Shown here: positions 1 through 8,006 of the stretch, piece after piece
How the letters are laid out: each line of letters starts with the position of its first letter
Position numbering within the stretch: position 1 is the stretch's first letter
NCBI GenBank assembly: GCA_019313905.1
Contig: JAFDAI010000009.1
Coordinates: 1-64,000 of the forward strand
From: Deltaproteobacteria bacterium
Lineage (GTDB): Bacteria; Desulfobacterota; Syntrophia; Syntrophales; UBA2210
DNA: 64,000 nucleotides
Reading direction: 5' to 3'
The notes under the pieces: model-generated
The model's database searches: none
Seen by the model: the letters and a program-made list of their open reading frames with translations, nothing else
Told to the model about the DNA's origin: nothing
Made by a program: the position numbers and the translations under genes

Positions 1-187
1 GTCGGGTAGAAGATACCGACCTGCAAGCCGGTATGAAGATACCATGAGTTATTTGATCAAGCAATAATGATTGAAGAGACTGAATCTGCCGCGTAGCGGC
101 TTACTTGAACCAATAAATCCAGCGGACGCAAAAAGCCGGGTAAAATTCCGGGACAGATAGAGAAACTAACAAAAGGGAGGTTGCTGC
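1..187 (+). promoter_or_regulatory. leader region of the first gene, with possible structured RNA
   Basis: This is non-coding sequence before the first gene. It holds a small hairpin (GCCGC-GTA-GCGGC, about 90-102) followed by GGACGCAAAAAGCCGGG (about 124-140), which recalls the GGACGCAAAGCC core of GEMM-I cyclic-di-GMP riboswitches. I cannot fit the rest of the GEMM fold (no clear second helix with its receptor), so this is only a resemblance. A strong ribosome site (GGGAGG) ends seven bases before the ATG. The region may also contain the 3' end of an element that starts outside the window. Confidence 0.25.
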
Positions 188-1150
188 ATGGCTACGGAAA
201 TCACCGCTCAGGAGCTTAACACTGAGCTATTCACTAATGAGAAGGTCGGAGAAATCAGGGAAACAGTTGGGGACGGAATGGCGATCAACGCCCTGTCGGG
301 AGGCGTCGATTCATCTGTGGTCACGATGCTCGGGCATAAAGCCCTGGGAGAACGTCTCAGGACCGTCTTTGTGGAAAACGGCCTCATGCGCGCGGGAGAA
401 GCTGAACAGGTTGTGGATTTTTTCCAGAAACTCGGCATTACGGTCGAGGTAGTCGATGCACGCAAAGAGTTCTTCGCCGCGCTGGCCGGAATCACAGATC
501 CGGAAGAGAAGCGCGAGGCGATTACCCAGTCCTTTTATCGAAACGTATTCGGACGCATTGTCAGGGAAAGCGGAGCGAAATACCTCCTCCAGGGGACTAT
601 TCTAACCGATATCGACGAGACTGTTGCGGGGATAAAACGGCAGCACAATGTCTTCGAGCAGCTCGGGATTGACCCGCAGGAGGCTTTCGGCTACCGCATC
701 CTCGAACCGCTCATCCAGCTTCGCAAGGACGGCGTTAGAAAGATTGGCGAGGCCCTCGGGCTTCCGGCTGAATTGTTCAAGCGCATCCCCTTCCCCGGGC
801 CGGCCCTCGCGGCACGCGTGATAGGAGCGGTAACCCCGGAACGCATCGAGACAGTCAGAAAAGCGAATTCGGTTGTCGAGCGGCTGCTCAAAGACACCGG
901 CGCCTTTCAGTACATGGCAATCCTTCATGAAGACCGCGTAACCGGCATGCGCGACGGAAAGCGTGACTTCGGTCAACAGATTGAGGTGCGCTGCTGGGAC
1001 AGCATCGACGCGCGGATCGCAACACCAACGCGGCTTTCATTTGAAATCCTTGAGAAGCTCGCCGGTGAGATTATACGAGAGGTTCCAAGTGTTGTCAGCG
1101 TCACATACAATATAGCGTCAAAGCCCCCCTCAACGATCGAGGCGATCTAA
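188..1150 (+). CDS. stand-alone GMP synthase ATP-pyrophosphatase (PPase) subunit
   Basis: This 320-residue protein matches the ATP-PPase and dimerisation parts of GMP synthase, which adenylates XMP and replaces the adenylate with ammonia to give GMP. The PP-loop SGGVDSS is at residues 37-43 and the C-terminus ends KPPSTIEAI, a variant of the family's KPPGTIEWE. The glutamine amidotransferase domain of the usual one-chain bacterial GuaA is absent, so ammonia or a separate GATase subunit would be needed, as in archaeal two-subunit enzymes. ATG follows GGGAGG with good spacing. No purine gene is adjacent. It may be a paralogue of a full-length guaA elsewhere or act on a different substrate. Confidence 0.8.
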   Translation: MATEITAQELNTELFTNEKVGEIRETVGDGMAINALSGGVDSSVVTMLGHKALGERLRTVFVENGLMRAGEAEQVVDFFQKLGITVEVVDARKEFFAALAGITDPEEKREAITQSFYRNVFGRIVRESGAKYLLQGTILTDIDETVAGIKRQHNVFEQLGIDPQEAFGYRILEPLIQLRKDGVRKIGEALGLPAELFKRIPFPGPALAARVIGAVTPERIETVRKANSVVERLLKDTGAFQYMAILHEDRVTGMRDGKRDFGQQIEVRCWDSIDARIATPTRLSFEILEKLAGEIIREVPSVVSVTYNIASKPPSTIEAI

Positions 1151-1156
1151 CGGCAG

Positions 1157-1207
1157 TTGAGTATTCGAAAATCCGGGGCGAGGGAATTCCCTCCGGAATA
1201 CCCTCAA
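1157..1207. other. intergenic inverted repeat around GAGGGAATTCCCTC
   Basis: A 14-bp perfect palindrome (GAGGGAATTCCCTC) is nested inside a longer imperfect inverted repeat whose outer arms are TTGAGTATTC and GAATACCCTCAA. It lies just after the PPase stop. There is no T-run, so it is not a classical terminator. It could be an RNA hairpin that stabilises or processes the transcript, or a protein-binding site. Confidence 0.4.
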
Positions 1208-1238
1208 TACTTTGGGGGAATCTGTTGGAGGTGTGCTC

Positions 1239-2057
1239 ATGGTAAAAATTCGCTGGACCGGCGCCGCGGGAGTTGAGTTTACTGAAGGCGGGAAAACCGT
1301 ATTGATAGATCCCTATCATTCGAGACCCGGAAAGTTCAAGATCTTTTTTGGCCGCCCAGAGCCGAATTCAGACCTGATAGGCAGCTATCTCGAGAAACTG
1401 CCGGGCAGATTATCGGCGATAATAGCGGGGCATACACACTTCGACCATGTCCTTGATATTCCTGAATTCGCAAAGCGCCTTGAATGCCCGCTGATCGGGA
1501 GTAACAGTCTTGAGACACTCATGGCCCTGCATGGAAAACCCGGCATTGTTACCGTGTGCAAGGGGGGTGAGCGAGTTGAGCTGCCGGAAGGCGCAGCAGT
1601 TACCATGATACGGTCAAGACATGGACTGGTTCTTTTCGGGCGAGTGCCCTATCCGGGTGAGATCAACCCTGAAAACCGCCTGCCGATGAGAGCCAGTGAC
1701 TACAGGCTCGGTGACGTCTATATGCCGAAGCTGGAGATGGGAGGAACTGTCTTCATGCACGCCGGAAGCGCAAATTTTATAGAGTCGGAAATCGAGGGGC
1801 ATCATTGCGATGTTCTATTCATGTGCGTTCCGGGGTGGAAGAAGATTCCGGAATATTGCACCCGCCTTCCGGCGATATTGCAGCCAAAGGTCATCGTCCC
1901 CTTTCACTATGATGATTTCTCCTCTCCCATGTCAGAAGACGGCAAGGCAAGAGCCCTGCCCTTTCAGGATATGCCGGGGTTTCTCAAGAGGGTATCCGAA
2001 AGTGCACCCAGGGCTGAAATACGAATGATTCATCCCTTTGAGTCCATGACCGTGTGA
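1239..2057 (+). CDS. metallo-beta-lactamase-fold hydrolase
   Basis: This 272-residue protein has an MBL-fold pattern: a short N-terminal beta region ending in an LIDPYH element, then the metal-binding motif HTHFDH at residues 65-70, and later candidate ligands in MHAGSANFIE and near the C-terminal VPFHYDD. It resembles UlaG-like or YycJ-distant single-domain hydrolases, but the substrate cannot be told. I chose ATG 1239 over the TTG at 1212 because GGAGG ends about seven bases before it and the protein then begins with the usual first strand. It is the second gene in the same direction as the PPase gene, 88 bases downstream. Confidence 0.75.
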   Translation: MVKIRWTGAAGVEFTEGGKTVLIDPYHSRPGKFKIFFGRPEPNSDLIGSYLEKLPGRLSAIIAGHTHFDHVLDIPEFAKRLECPLIGSNSLETLMALHGKPGIVTVCKGGERVELPEGAAVTMIRSRHGLVLFGRVPYPGEINPENRLPMRASDYRLGDVYMPKLEMGGTVFMHAGSANFIESEIEGHHCDVLFMCVPGWKKIPEYCTRLPAILQPKVIVPFHYDDFSSPMSEDGKARALPFQDMPGFLKRVSESAPRAEIRMIHPFESMTV

Positions 2058-2076
2058 CCACTCTTGCGAAGGAACG

Positions 2077-2147
2077 GCTCAACAGATTAAACGCGAACTG
2101 GTAAATCGCCAAGGCTATTTACCAGCCGGTTAAGCTGGGCGTTTACC
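2077..2147 (+). repeat. attC-like inverted repeat (site 1)
   Basis: The element begins with GCTCAAC, which fits the RYYYAAC core of integron attC sites, and ends with GGGCGTTTACC. Between them is a perfect nine-base-pair stem (CTGGTAAAT / ATTTACCAG) and a tail GGTTAAGCTGGGCGTT very like the left-hand arm of cassette attC sites. The R' box GTTTACC departs from GTTRRRY and the L boxes pair imperfectly. It sits directly after one ORF and before the next, where an attC should be. No integrase gene is visible. Confidence 0.45.
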
Positions 2148-2176
2148 TCTGATTGAAAAATTGGGAGAGTCCAAAG

Positions 2177-3106
2177 TTGACAAATATATTACAAGGTCAG
2201 CAAAAGGTTTTAGGTTATTTTTTTGCCATCGGAGCAACCGCTCTCTGGTCGGGAAATTTTATTATTGCACGCGGTCTCGCAGAGAGCATCTCGCCGATAA
2301 ACCTAGCTTTTTTTAGATGGGTTGTTGCGGTGGTTGTGTTTTTACCTTTTGCATTAAAACCGCTTATTGCCGAAAGGGAAATTCTCAAAAATAATCTTCC
2401 TTATCTTTTAATTACTTCATTGCTTGGAATTACAATATTCAATACCTTAATATATCTTGCCGGTCATACAACTACGGCAATCAATCTTTCTTTAATATCC
2501 ATTACCTTCCCAATTTTTATCGTTATTTTTTCTCGCATTATTTTTGGTGAGCTTATCACCCTTAACAGGGGGATCGGAATTATATTGGTTATTTTGGGAG
2601 TTGTTACACTGATTTCCAAAGGAGATTTTTCTCGTATTTTAAGTATTTCTTTTGCAATAGGTGATGTCTGGATGCTCATGGCTGCAATAATATTTGCTAT
2701 CTACAGCATTCTATTAAAACACAAGCCAAAACAGCTAAGTATCTGGGCATTCCAGTTAAGCACATTCATTTTGGGACTCATTTTTCTATTTCCGTTCTTT
2801 ATTTGGGAATATGTAACACTTCCTTCCGTCGAATTTGATACAAAGACAATTCTTTCAATTTTTTACGTAGGCGTTTTTGCTTCTCTGTCGGCTTTCGTTC
2901 TATGGAATAAGGCAATCATGATGGTTGGCCCCTCAAAAGCAGGAATGATTTACTACACATTGCCCCTTTTCAGTGGACTTTTGGCATACTTCTTTTTACA
3001 AGAAAATATCACCACAATGCACATATACAGCGCCTTACTTATTGTATCAGGTATTCTTACTGCTAATTATGAATCCAAACTGGCAAAGCTTGTTGCCAAG
3101 AATTAA
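2177..3106 (+). CDS. EamA/DMT-family transporter
   Basis: This 309-residue hydrophobic protein has about ten transmembrane segments arranged as two EamA halves, the hallmark of the drug/metabolite transporter superfamily (RhaT/YdcZ-like exporters of amino acids or metabolites). The first half opens with ATALWSGNFIIARG and the second with a comparable segment after residue 150. The gene is clearly richer in A+T than its upstream neighbours, which suggests a different origin. I prefer the TTG at 2177 because GGGAGAG lies seven bases upstream; the TTG at 2153 has no such site. The substrate cannot be predicted. It lies between the two attC-like sites with the following DUF4405 gene. Confidence 0.8.
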   Translation: MTNILQGQQKVLGYFFAIGATALWSGNFIIARGLAESISPINLAFFRWVVAVVVFLPFALKPLIAEREILKNNLPYLLITSLLGITIFNTLIYLAGHTTTAINLSLISITFPIFIVIFSRIIFGELITLNRGIGIILVILGVVTLISKGDFSRILSISFAIGDVWMLMAAIIFAIYSILLKHKPKQLSIWAFQLSTFILGLIFLFPFFIWEYVTLPSVEFDTKTILSIFYVGVFASLSAFVLWNKAIMMVGPSKAGMIYYTLPLFSGLLAYFFLQENITTMHIYSALLIVSGILTANYESKLAKLVAKN

Positions 3107-3121
3107 CATGGAGAGAATACT

Positions 3122-3961
3122 GTGAATATTCGGAAAGTCACATCGTTGACTATGCTAATTTCGTTTGTGCTTTGCATTCTGACAAGCGTCGTGCTTTACA
3201 TTGTACCATATGGCCGTGTCGTAGATTGGTCAAATTGGCAGCTATGGGGTTTAAGCAAGGCACAATGGAGCGAATTACATATTAATTTAGGTATTCTTCT
3301 TTTATTAGCCGGATTCCTGCATATCTATTATAATTGGAAACCAATAACTGTTTATTTAAAAAACAAATCAAAACAAATGAAGGTGTTTACTGTAAATTTT
3401 AATATTGCTTTGATACTTACCCTTATTGTTGGTCTCGGTACTTATTTTCAAATTCCACCAATGAGCACAATAATTAATATTAGCGAATCAATAAAGGATT
3501 CGGCTGGTATTAAGCACGGCGAACCACCTTATGGCCATGCCGAGCTTTCCTCCTTAAAAACGTTTACCAAAAAGGTTGATCTTGATCTAGCCAAAAGTAT
3601 AGCGTTGCTACGGCAGGCCAATATCCAATTTGAAAATGAAACACAAACCATTAATGACATCGCAAAGGAAAACAACCTTACACCAAAACAGGTGCATGAG
3701 ATTATTAAACCCGTAACTCAAAAAAATGACAACGGTGAACATGCAGTTTTTCCAGACTCACAACCCTCCGGTTTTGGCAGAAAGAAACTTGCCGAGGTTT
3801 GCACTGATTTCGGTTTGGATCTCGCAGATACAATGGATGCCTTGTCCAAAAAAGGGATAAAAGCTGAGCCAGCACAAAGCATTAAGGAAATTGCAGCAAT
3901 AAACAATGTGGAACCAATGGCTATCTTTGATATAATCAGAGATGCAATCAACGGTTCTTAA
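3122..3961 (+). CDS. DUF4405 membrane protein with two C-terminal tandem repeats
   Basis: This 279-residue protein has three predicted transmembrane helices in its first 120 residues, with histidines in SELHINLG and LHIYYNW that fit the DUF4405 family, a set related to b-type cytochrome membrane domains. The soluble C-terminal half contains two copies of a roughly 45-residue unit (about 155-195 and 225-270) with the pattern LDLA...L...I.EIA..NN..P..I..II, which looks like a small helical domain often appended to DUF4405. Translation starts at GTG after GGAGAG, 15 bases past the transporter stop, so the two genes are probably co-transcribed. Its role is unknown; haem binding or membrane electron transfer is possible. 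Confidence 0.7.
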   Translation: MNIRKVTSLTMLISFVLCILTSVVLYIVPYGRVVDWSNWQLWGLSKAQWSELHINLGILLLLAGFLHIYYNWKPITVYLKNKSKQMKVFTVNFNIALILTLIVGLGTYFQIPPMSTIINISESIKDSAGIKHGEPPYGHAELSSLKTFTKKVDLDLAKSIALLRQANIQFENETQTINDIAKENNLTPKQVHEIIKPVTQKNDNGEHAVFPDSQPSGFGRKKLAEVCTDFGLDLADTMDALSKKGIKAEPAQSIKEIAAINNVEPMAIFDIIRDAINGS

Positions 3962-3994
3962 CCTATGTAAAACAATAAAGGGGAACAAAGGAGT

Positions 3995-4080
3995 GTCGAA
4001 CAATCGCATGCACTCGGGCAGCAAGAAGCGCCTCTTGTTCCTCGCTTTGCTTTTTGCTGCCGCTGAGTATGGCGTTATGT
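3995..4080 (+). repeat. attC-like inverted repeat (site 2)
   Basis: This 86-bp element starts with GTCGAAC and ends with GGCGTTATGT, giving AAC/GTT terminal cores. The arms can be read as nested stems: CGCAT with AT(G)GCG, ACTC with GAGT, GGCAGCAA with TTGCTGCC (eight perfect pairs) and AAGCG with CGCTT, with unpaired bases on one arm, as integron attC sites have. It lies directly after the DUF4405 stop and before the ATP-grasp gene. The R'' core has one mismatch to RYYYAAC. Confidence 0.6.
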
Positions 4081-4112
4081 TTTTTTTATAATTTAACCAG
4101 GGAGAGAAAATA

Positions 4113-5285
4113 ATGTTTTTTGCAGATAAACCATACGTCTCAGAAATTTTCAAAATGACTGTCAGAGATAATGCTATCCCTGTAGTCGGTACAGATATAA
4201 CAAAAGAGTTGGGCCTTTATAGCGGGACAAAAGTAATTAGTGAAAATAGAGCTGTTGAAATGGCTCAAGAGTCAGATAATCTTACAATTTATACTACATC
4301 TGAAAATTCAATTGGCTGGATATCGAATCATTTAGCCTTTAGTGATCTTCCTGAGAAAATAGAGTTATTTAAAGACAAGTTGAAATTTCGTGAACTGACA
4401 AAATCAATTTTTCCGAACTTCTACTTCAAAGAGGTCCGCATTGAAGATTTAAAAAAGATTCAATTTAGCGAATTGCCTGTACCATTTATCATCAAACCGG
4501 CTGTTGGCTTTATGAGCATGGGGGTTTATAAGGTTTCAAATTTCGAGGAGTGGACTGACGCAATTGATTCAATAATTGCAGAAATAGATCAAATTAAGGA
4601 TTTATACCCCGCTGAGGTGTTAGACACCGATTCATTTATTATTGAACAATGTATTAATGGAGATGAATTTGCTGTTGATGCATATTATAATTCGATTGGT
4701 GAACCGGTTATTCTAAACATACTGAACCATACTTTTTCTTCAGATACCGATGTCAGTGACAGGGTTTACATCTCATCCAAAAAAATTATCGAAAGTAATC
4801 TTAAAGAATTTACAGAGTTTGCAGAAAAAATTGGCAATCTAGCCGGAGTAAAAAACTTTCCTGTACATATTGAGCTTAGAAGAGACAACAATGGTACTTT
4901 ATTACCTATCGAAGTTAATCCGATGCGGTTTGGTGGCTGGTGTACTACCGCGGATATATCCTTCCTGGCCTATGGATTTAATCCATACTTATACTATTAC
5001 ACAGGGGAAAAGCCTGATTGGTCCGAAATTCTTAAGGGAAAAGAAGGAAAACTATTTTGTATTATCGTTTTGGATAATTCGACTGGTATATCTACAGATA
5101 AGATTACATCATTTAATTATGACAAATTACTTGCAAAATTTGAGAAGCCAATGGATCTAAGAAAAATTGATTTCCAAGAATATCCTGTCTTTGGTTTCCT
5201 GTTCACGGAAACCAGGGAAGAGAATTTTATTGAACTTAAAAACATACTGGATTCAGACCTGAATGAATTTATATCAACAAAATAA
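4113..5285 (+). CDS. ATP-grasp domain protein
   Basis: The 390-residue product matches the ATP-grasp carboxylate-amine ligase fold: a pre-domain, then the nucleotide-binding PFIIKPAVGFMSMGVYKV (about residues 128-145), the acidic lid element FIIEQCINGDEFAVD (about 171-185), and the magnesium-binding LLPIEVNPMRFGG region (about 264-276). Such proteins join a carboxylate to an amine or thiol with ATP and make peptides, peptidoglycan precursors or natural products. The substrate cannot be inferred. Base composition is A+T-rich like the two preceding genes. GGGAGAG precedes the ATG. It lies immediately after attC-like site 2 and could be the next cassette. Confidence 0.75.
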   Translation: MFFADKPYVSEIFKMTVRDNAIPVVGTDITKELGLYSGTKVISENRAVEMAQESDNLTIYTTSENSIGWISNHLAFSDLPEKIELFKDKLKFRELTKSIFPNFYFKEVRIEDLKKIQFSELPVPFIIKPAVGFMSMGVYKVSNFEEWTDAIDSIIAEIDQIKDLYPAEVLDTDSFIIEQCINGDEFAVDAYYNSIGEPVILNILNHTFSSDTDVSDRVYISSKKIIESNLKEFTEFAEKIGNLAGVKNFPVHIELRRDNNGTLLPIEVNPMRFGGWCTTADISFLAYGFNPYLYYYTGEKPDWSEILKGKEGKLFCIIVLDNSTGISTDKITSFNYDKLLAKFEKPMDLRKIDFQEYPVFGFLFTETREENFIELKNILDSDLNEFISTK

Positions 5286-5335
5286 AATAGCATAACAATA
5301 CAAAGGTTATAAAAATTGAACCGAAAGAAGAAAAG

Positions 5336-5974
5336 ATGAAGATAGTCCTATGGGGTGCAACGGGGCTGACGGGCCGTGAGGTTCTCGGCCAGGCGCTGGA
5401 GGGTGGACACGAAGTTAAGGCAGTCGCTCGCAATCCAGAGCAGATCGAAGTAGAACACGCTAACTTGACTGTCGTTCGGGGCGATGCGCTCAACCCCAAA
5501 TCGGTGCAGGAGGCCATCGCTGGAGGGGAGGTTGTCATCAGTACGTTAGGAAGCGGTGCCACTCTCATGCAGGCCCGCAAGCCGACGACCATCTACTCCG
5601 AGGGCTTTGCCAACATCGTTGCAGCCATGCGCAAACACGCCATCCGCCGCTTCATCGCACTCGTAGCGGTCGGGACGGTACCCGATCCAAACGAGCCGCT
5701 TATCCATAAGCGATTCATCAGGCCTATCCTTCGAGCTAACTACGACGACATAAGAAAGGCCGAAAACGTCCTGGCCGGTTGCGATGACCTGGACTGGATA
5801 GGCATTCGTCCTGTGCGGCCGATGAATACCCCTCGAACCGGCAAGTACCGCACTGCCGTCGACATTCTGCCCCCTGGTGGCGTCGAAATCAGCCGAGCGG
5901 ACGTGGCGGAATTGATTCTGAAGCAGTTGTACACCGACGAGCATCTACGGAGCTATTTGACAATCGCCTACTGA
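5336..5974 (+). CDS. NAD(P)-binding atypical SDR (NmrA-like)
   Basis: This 212-residue protein begins with the dinucleotide-binding motif GATGLTG (residues 7-13) after a first beta strand and carries the TLG segment and VAVG region of NAD(P)H-binding atypical short-chain dehydrogenases (NmrA / YwnB / biliverdin-reductase-B type). It may reduce a small quinone- or flavin-like molecule or act as a redox-sensing regulator; there is no clear YxxxK catalytic pair. GC content is much higher than in the ATP-grasp gene 50 bases upstream, so the two probably have different origins. Confidence 0.75.
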   Translation: MKIVLWGATGLTGREVLGQALEGGHEVKAVARNPEQIEVEHANLTVVRGDALNPKSVQEAIAGGEVVISTLGSGATLMQARKPTTIYSEGFANIVAAMRKHAIRRFIALVAVGTVPDPNEPLIHKRFIRPILRANYDDIRKAENVLAGCDDLDWIGIRPVRPMNTPRTGKYRTAVDILPPGGVEISRADVAELILKQLYTDEHLRSYLTIAY

Positions 5975-6155
5975 TTTCGAGACTTGGTGACCATTGCTGT
6001 TCTAGGCAAGACCCTTATTCATTACAGAAATAGATTAGGAGCACAAAACCACAAGGGAAGGAAGTGTCTGCATTCTTTAAGACATATTGAATCTTTATTG
6101 ACGCTGAATGATTTCCCCTCCCGATCTCTTCTGAGCCCCCTGTATTCCTGAGAGA

Positions 6156-7706
6156 TTACTCCCCCAGTTCCTCTTTCAGTTCCCGTTTGAGAATCTTGCC
6201 GGACGGGTTCTTTGGGAGCTTGTCGGTTATCACGATCTTTTTGGGGCATTTGAATCCTGCCAGGCGCTCTTTGCTGTAGGTGATCAGCTCCTTCTCGGTG
6301 ATCGATGCATCCTTTCTCGGTACGACCACGGCAGCCACCACCTCGATCCATTTAGGATCGGGCAATCCGATGACTGCCACCTCCTCGACAGCGGGATGCT
6401 GGTATAAAACCTCTTCAACCTCCCTGGATGCCACGTTTTCTCCGCCGGTTTTGATCATGTCCTTTTTGCGGTCCACAACGTAAAGATACCCGTCTTCATC
6501 AAATTTACCGAGATCACCACTGTGAAACCAGCCAAAGGCAAAGGCCTCTTTGGTCTTTTCCTCATCGTTGAGATAACCGGTCATAACGTGGCCGGAGCGG
6601 TGTACGATCTCGCCTACCGTGCCAACAGGGACAAAATTTCCTTCATCAGCCATCAGCCGGGTTTCGACATTCAGGACCGGCTTTCCTGCAGATCCCGGTT
6701 TCAGGAGCTGATCGTGAGGTTTCAGGATGGTTGCGACCGGCCCCATCTCCGTCTGTCCGTAGTAGTTCCAGAGTTTAAGATCATGGAAGATTACGGAGAG
6801 TTGCTTGATGATCTCTACCGGCATTATACTTGCGCCGTATGCGGCCTTCTTAAGACTGCCGTGATTGTGATTTTTGAATTCCGGGTGATTCAGGATCCCG
6901 ATCCAGACCGTCGGCGGGGCAAACATGTGGGTAATCTGGAATTTCTCGATGGATGTGATCATCTCCAGGGGGTCTGCCTTGTGCATGATAACATTGGTTG
7001 CACCGATGTACAGGTACGGCATGAGAAAGCAATGAAGCTGTGCGCAGTGGAAAAGAGGCAGGGCATGCAGGCTTACATCATCTGTCTCGTATTGGCCGTC
7101 AAAGATACAGCTGAGGTACTGCGACATGAGTGCCCGGTGAGAGAGCATGGCGCCTTTGGGCTTCGATTCTGTTCCGCTGGTATAGGGGATTTGGGCGATA
7201 TCCTCCGCGCTGACTTCCACCTGCGGTTCATCATAGGGCATGGTTTTCATTTCCGCTATCAGGTTGAAATATCCGTCAGGTTCGATGGAATCCCCAAGGG
7301 GGATAAACCCCCACTTTTCCACTGTGGTGAACTCTGCCTGAGACTGTGCGATGATCGGATAAAGTGCATCCTCGACAATGAAGATCTTAGACCCTGAATG
7401 GTTTGCGATGTATGCAATCTCTTCGGCGTTCAGCATGTAGTTGATCGGGACCTGGATAGCGCCGATCTTGGCAAGCCCGAGCATGCTGATAGGATAGTAA
7501 TGAGAGTTGTATGCATAGATCGCTACGCGATCTCCCTTTTTTATGCCGTATTTCATCATGAGAAGGGCGAAGCGACGTGCCTCGCGCTCGAGATCATAAA
7601 ATGAAAGCTTCACGTCGCGAAAGATAATGGCGGTTTTGTCGCCGTATTTAGTTGCTGCTCTCCTAGCCATATCACCGATCGTGTCACGGTTGATAATATT
7701 TCCCAT
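6156..7706 (-). CDS. acyl-CoA synthetase (AMP-forming), long- or medium-chain type
   Basis: The 516-residue protein is an ANL-superfamily adenylate-forming ligase: it activates a carboxylic acid to acyl-AMP and then acyl-CoA. The P-loop-like signature is YTSGTESKPKG (about residue 175), the A5 motif is NYYGQTEMG (about 315), A7 is FHSGDLGKFDEDGYLYVVDRKKDMI (quoted in part: HSGDLG, DRKKD, about 395-415) and the catalytic lysine sits in PKNPSGKILKRELK near the C-terminus. Length is normal. It lies alone on the minus strand, some 3 kb beyond the end of the catabolic operon that also reads leftward, and may supply its acyl-CoA substrate. ATG 7706 gives the usual N-terminus. Confidence 0.9.
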   Translation of the reverse strand: MGNIINRDTIGDMARRAATKYGDKTAIIFRDVKLSFYDLEREARRFALLMMKYGIKKGDRVAIYAYNSHYYPISMLGLAKIGAIQVPINYMLNAEEIAYIANHSGSKIFIVEDALYPIIAQSQAEFTTVEKWGFIPLGDSIEPDGYFNLIAEMKTMPYDEPQVEVSAEDIAQIPYTSGTESKPKGAMLSHRALMSQYLSCIFDGQYETDDVSLHALPLFHCAQLHCFLMPYLYIGATNVIMHKADPLEMITSIEKFQITHMFAPPTVWIGILNHPEFKNHNHGSLKKAAYGASIMPVEIIKQLSVIFHDLKLWNYYGQTEMGPVATILKPHDQLLKPGSAGKPVLNVETRLMADEGNFVPVGTVGEIVHRSGHVMTGYLNDEEKTKEAFAFGWFHSGDLGKFDEDGYLYVVDRKKDMIKTGGENVASREVEEVLYQHPAVEEVAVIGLPDPKWIEVVAAVVVPRKDASITEKELITYSKERLAGFKCPKKIVITDKLPKNPSGKILKRELKEELGE

Positions 7707-8006
7707 AATCCAGTCCCTTTTCTTAAGGGCTCAAGCAGCCCTTTCATTTTTTTCGATGGCGAAGTATAATTGATGTTAATCCATGTGTCAATTTGTATGG
7801 TTGGCCTATATGCCCAACTTCATTCATGCTCCACGATGATGCCGGGGCCGGGTTGTTCTCCGAGGACGTTCCCTGTATTCATGGGCAAAGACAAGATTCC
7901 CGGCACTGAAATAATCAGGAACAAGGGAAAGGATGCGCGAGCATATCCCGCCTATGCCTATGCCTAACGCTGTAAGGATGGTAAATTTTAGTTGGAGAAA
8001 CAAATT
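7707..8006. other. 300-bp intergenic region with a hairpin
   Basis: Between the divergent ligase and lipoprotein genes there is no convincing ORF; the 65-residue track ORF here has no family features. At 7725-7743 there is a seven-base-pair hairpin (AAGGGCT-CAAGC-AGCCCTT) followed on the plus strand by a T-rich stretch. It could terminate plus-strand transcription or shape the ligase mRNA leader. Promoters for both flanking genes should lie here but I see no clear consensus. Confidence 0.35.

Noticed and set aside
6522-7397. 291-residue plus-strand ORF
   Set aside because: Antisense shadow of the acyl-CoA synthetase gene; no family features.
7770-7967. 65-residue ORF before the lipoprotein gene
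   Set aside because: No ribosome site, odd composition and no recognisable features.
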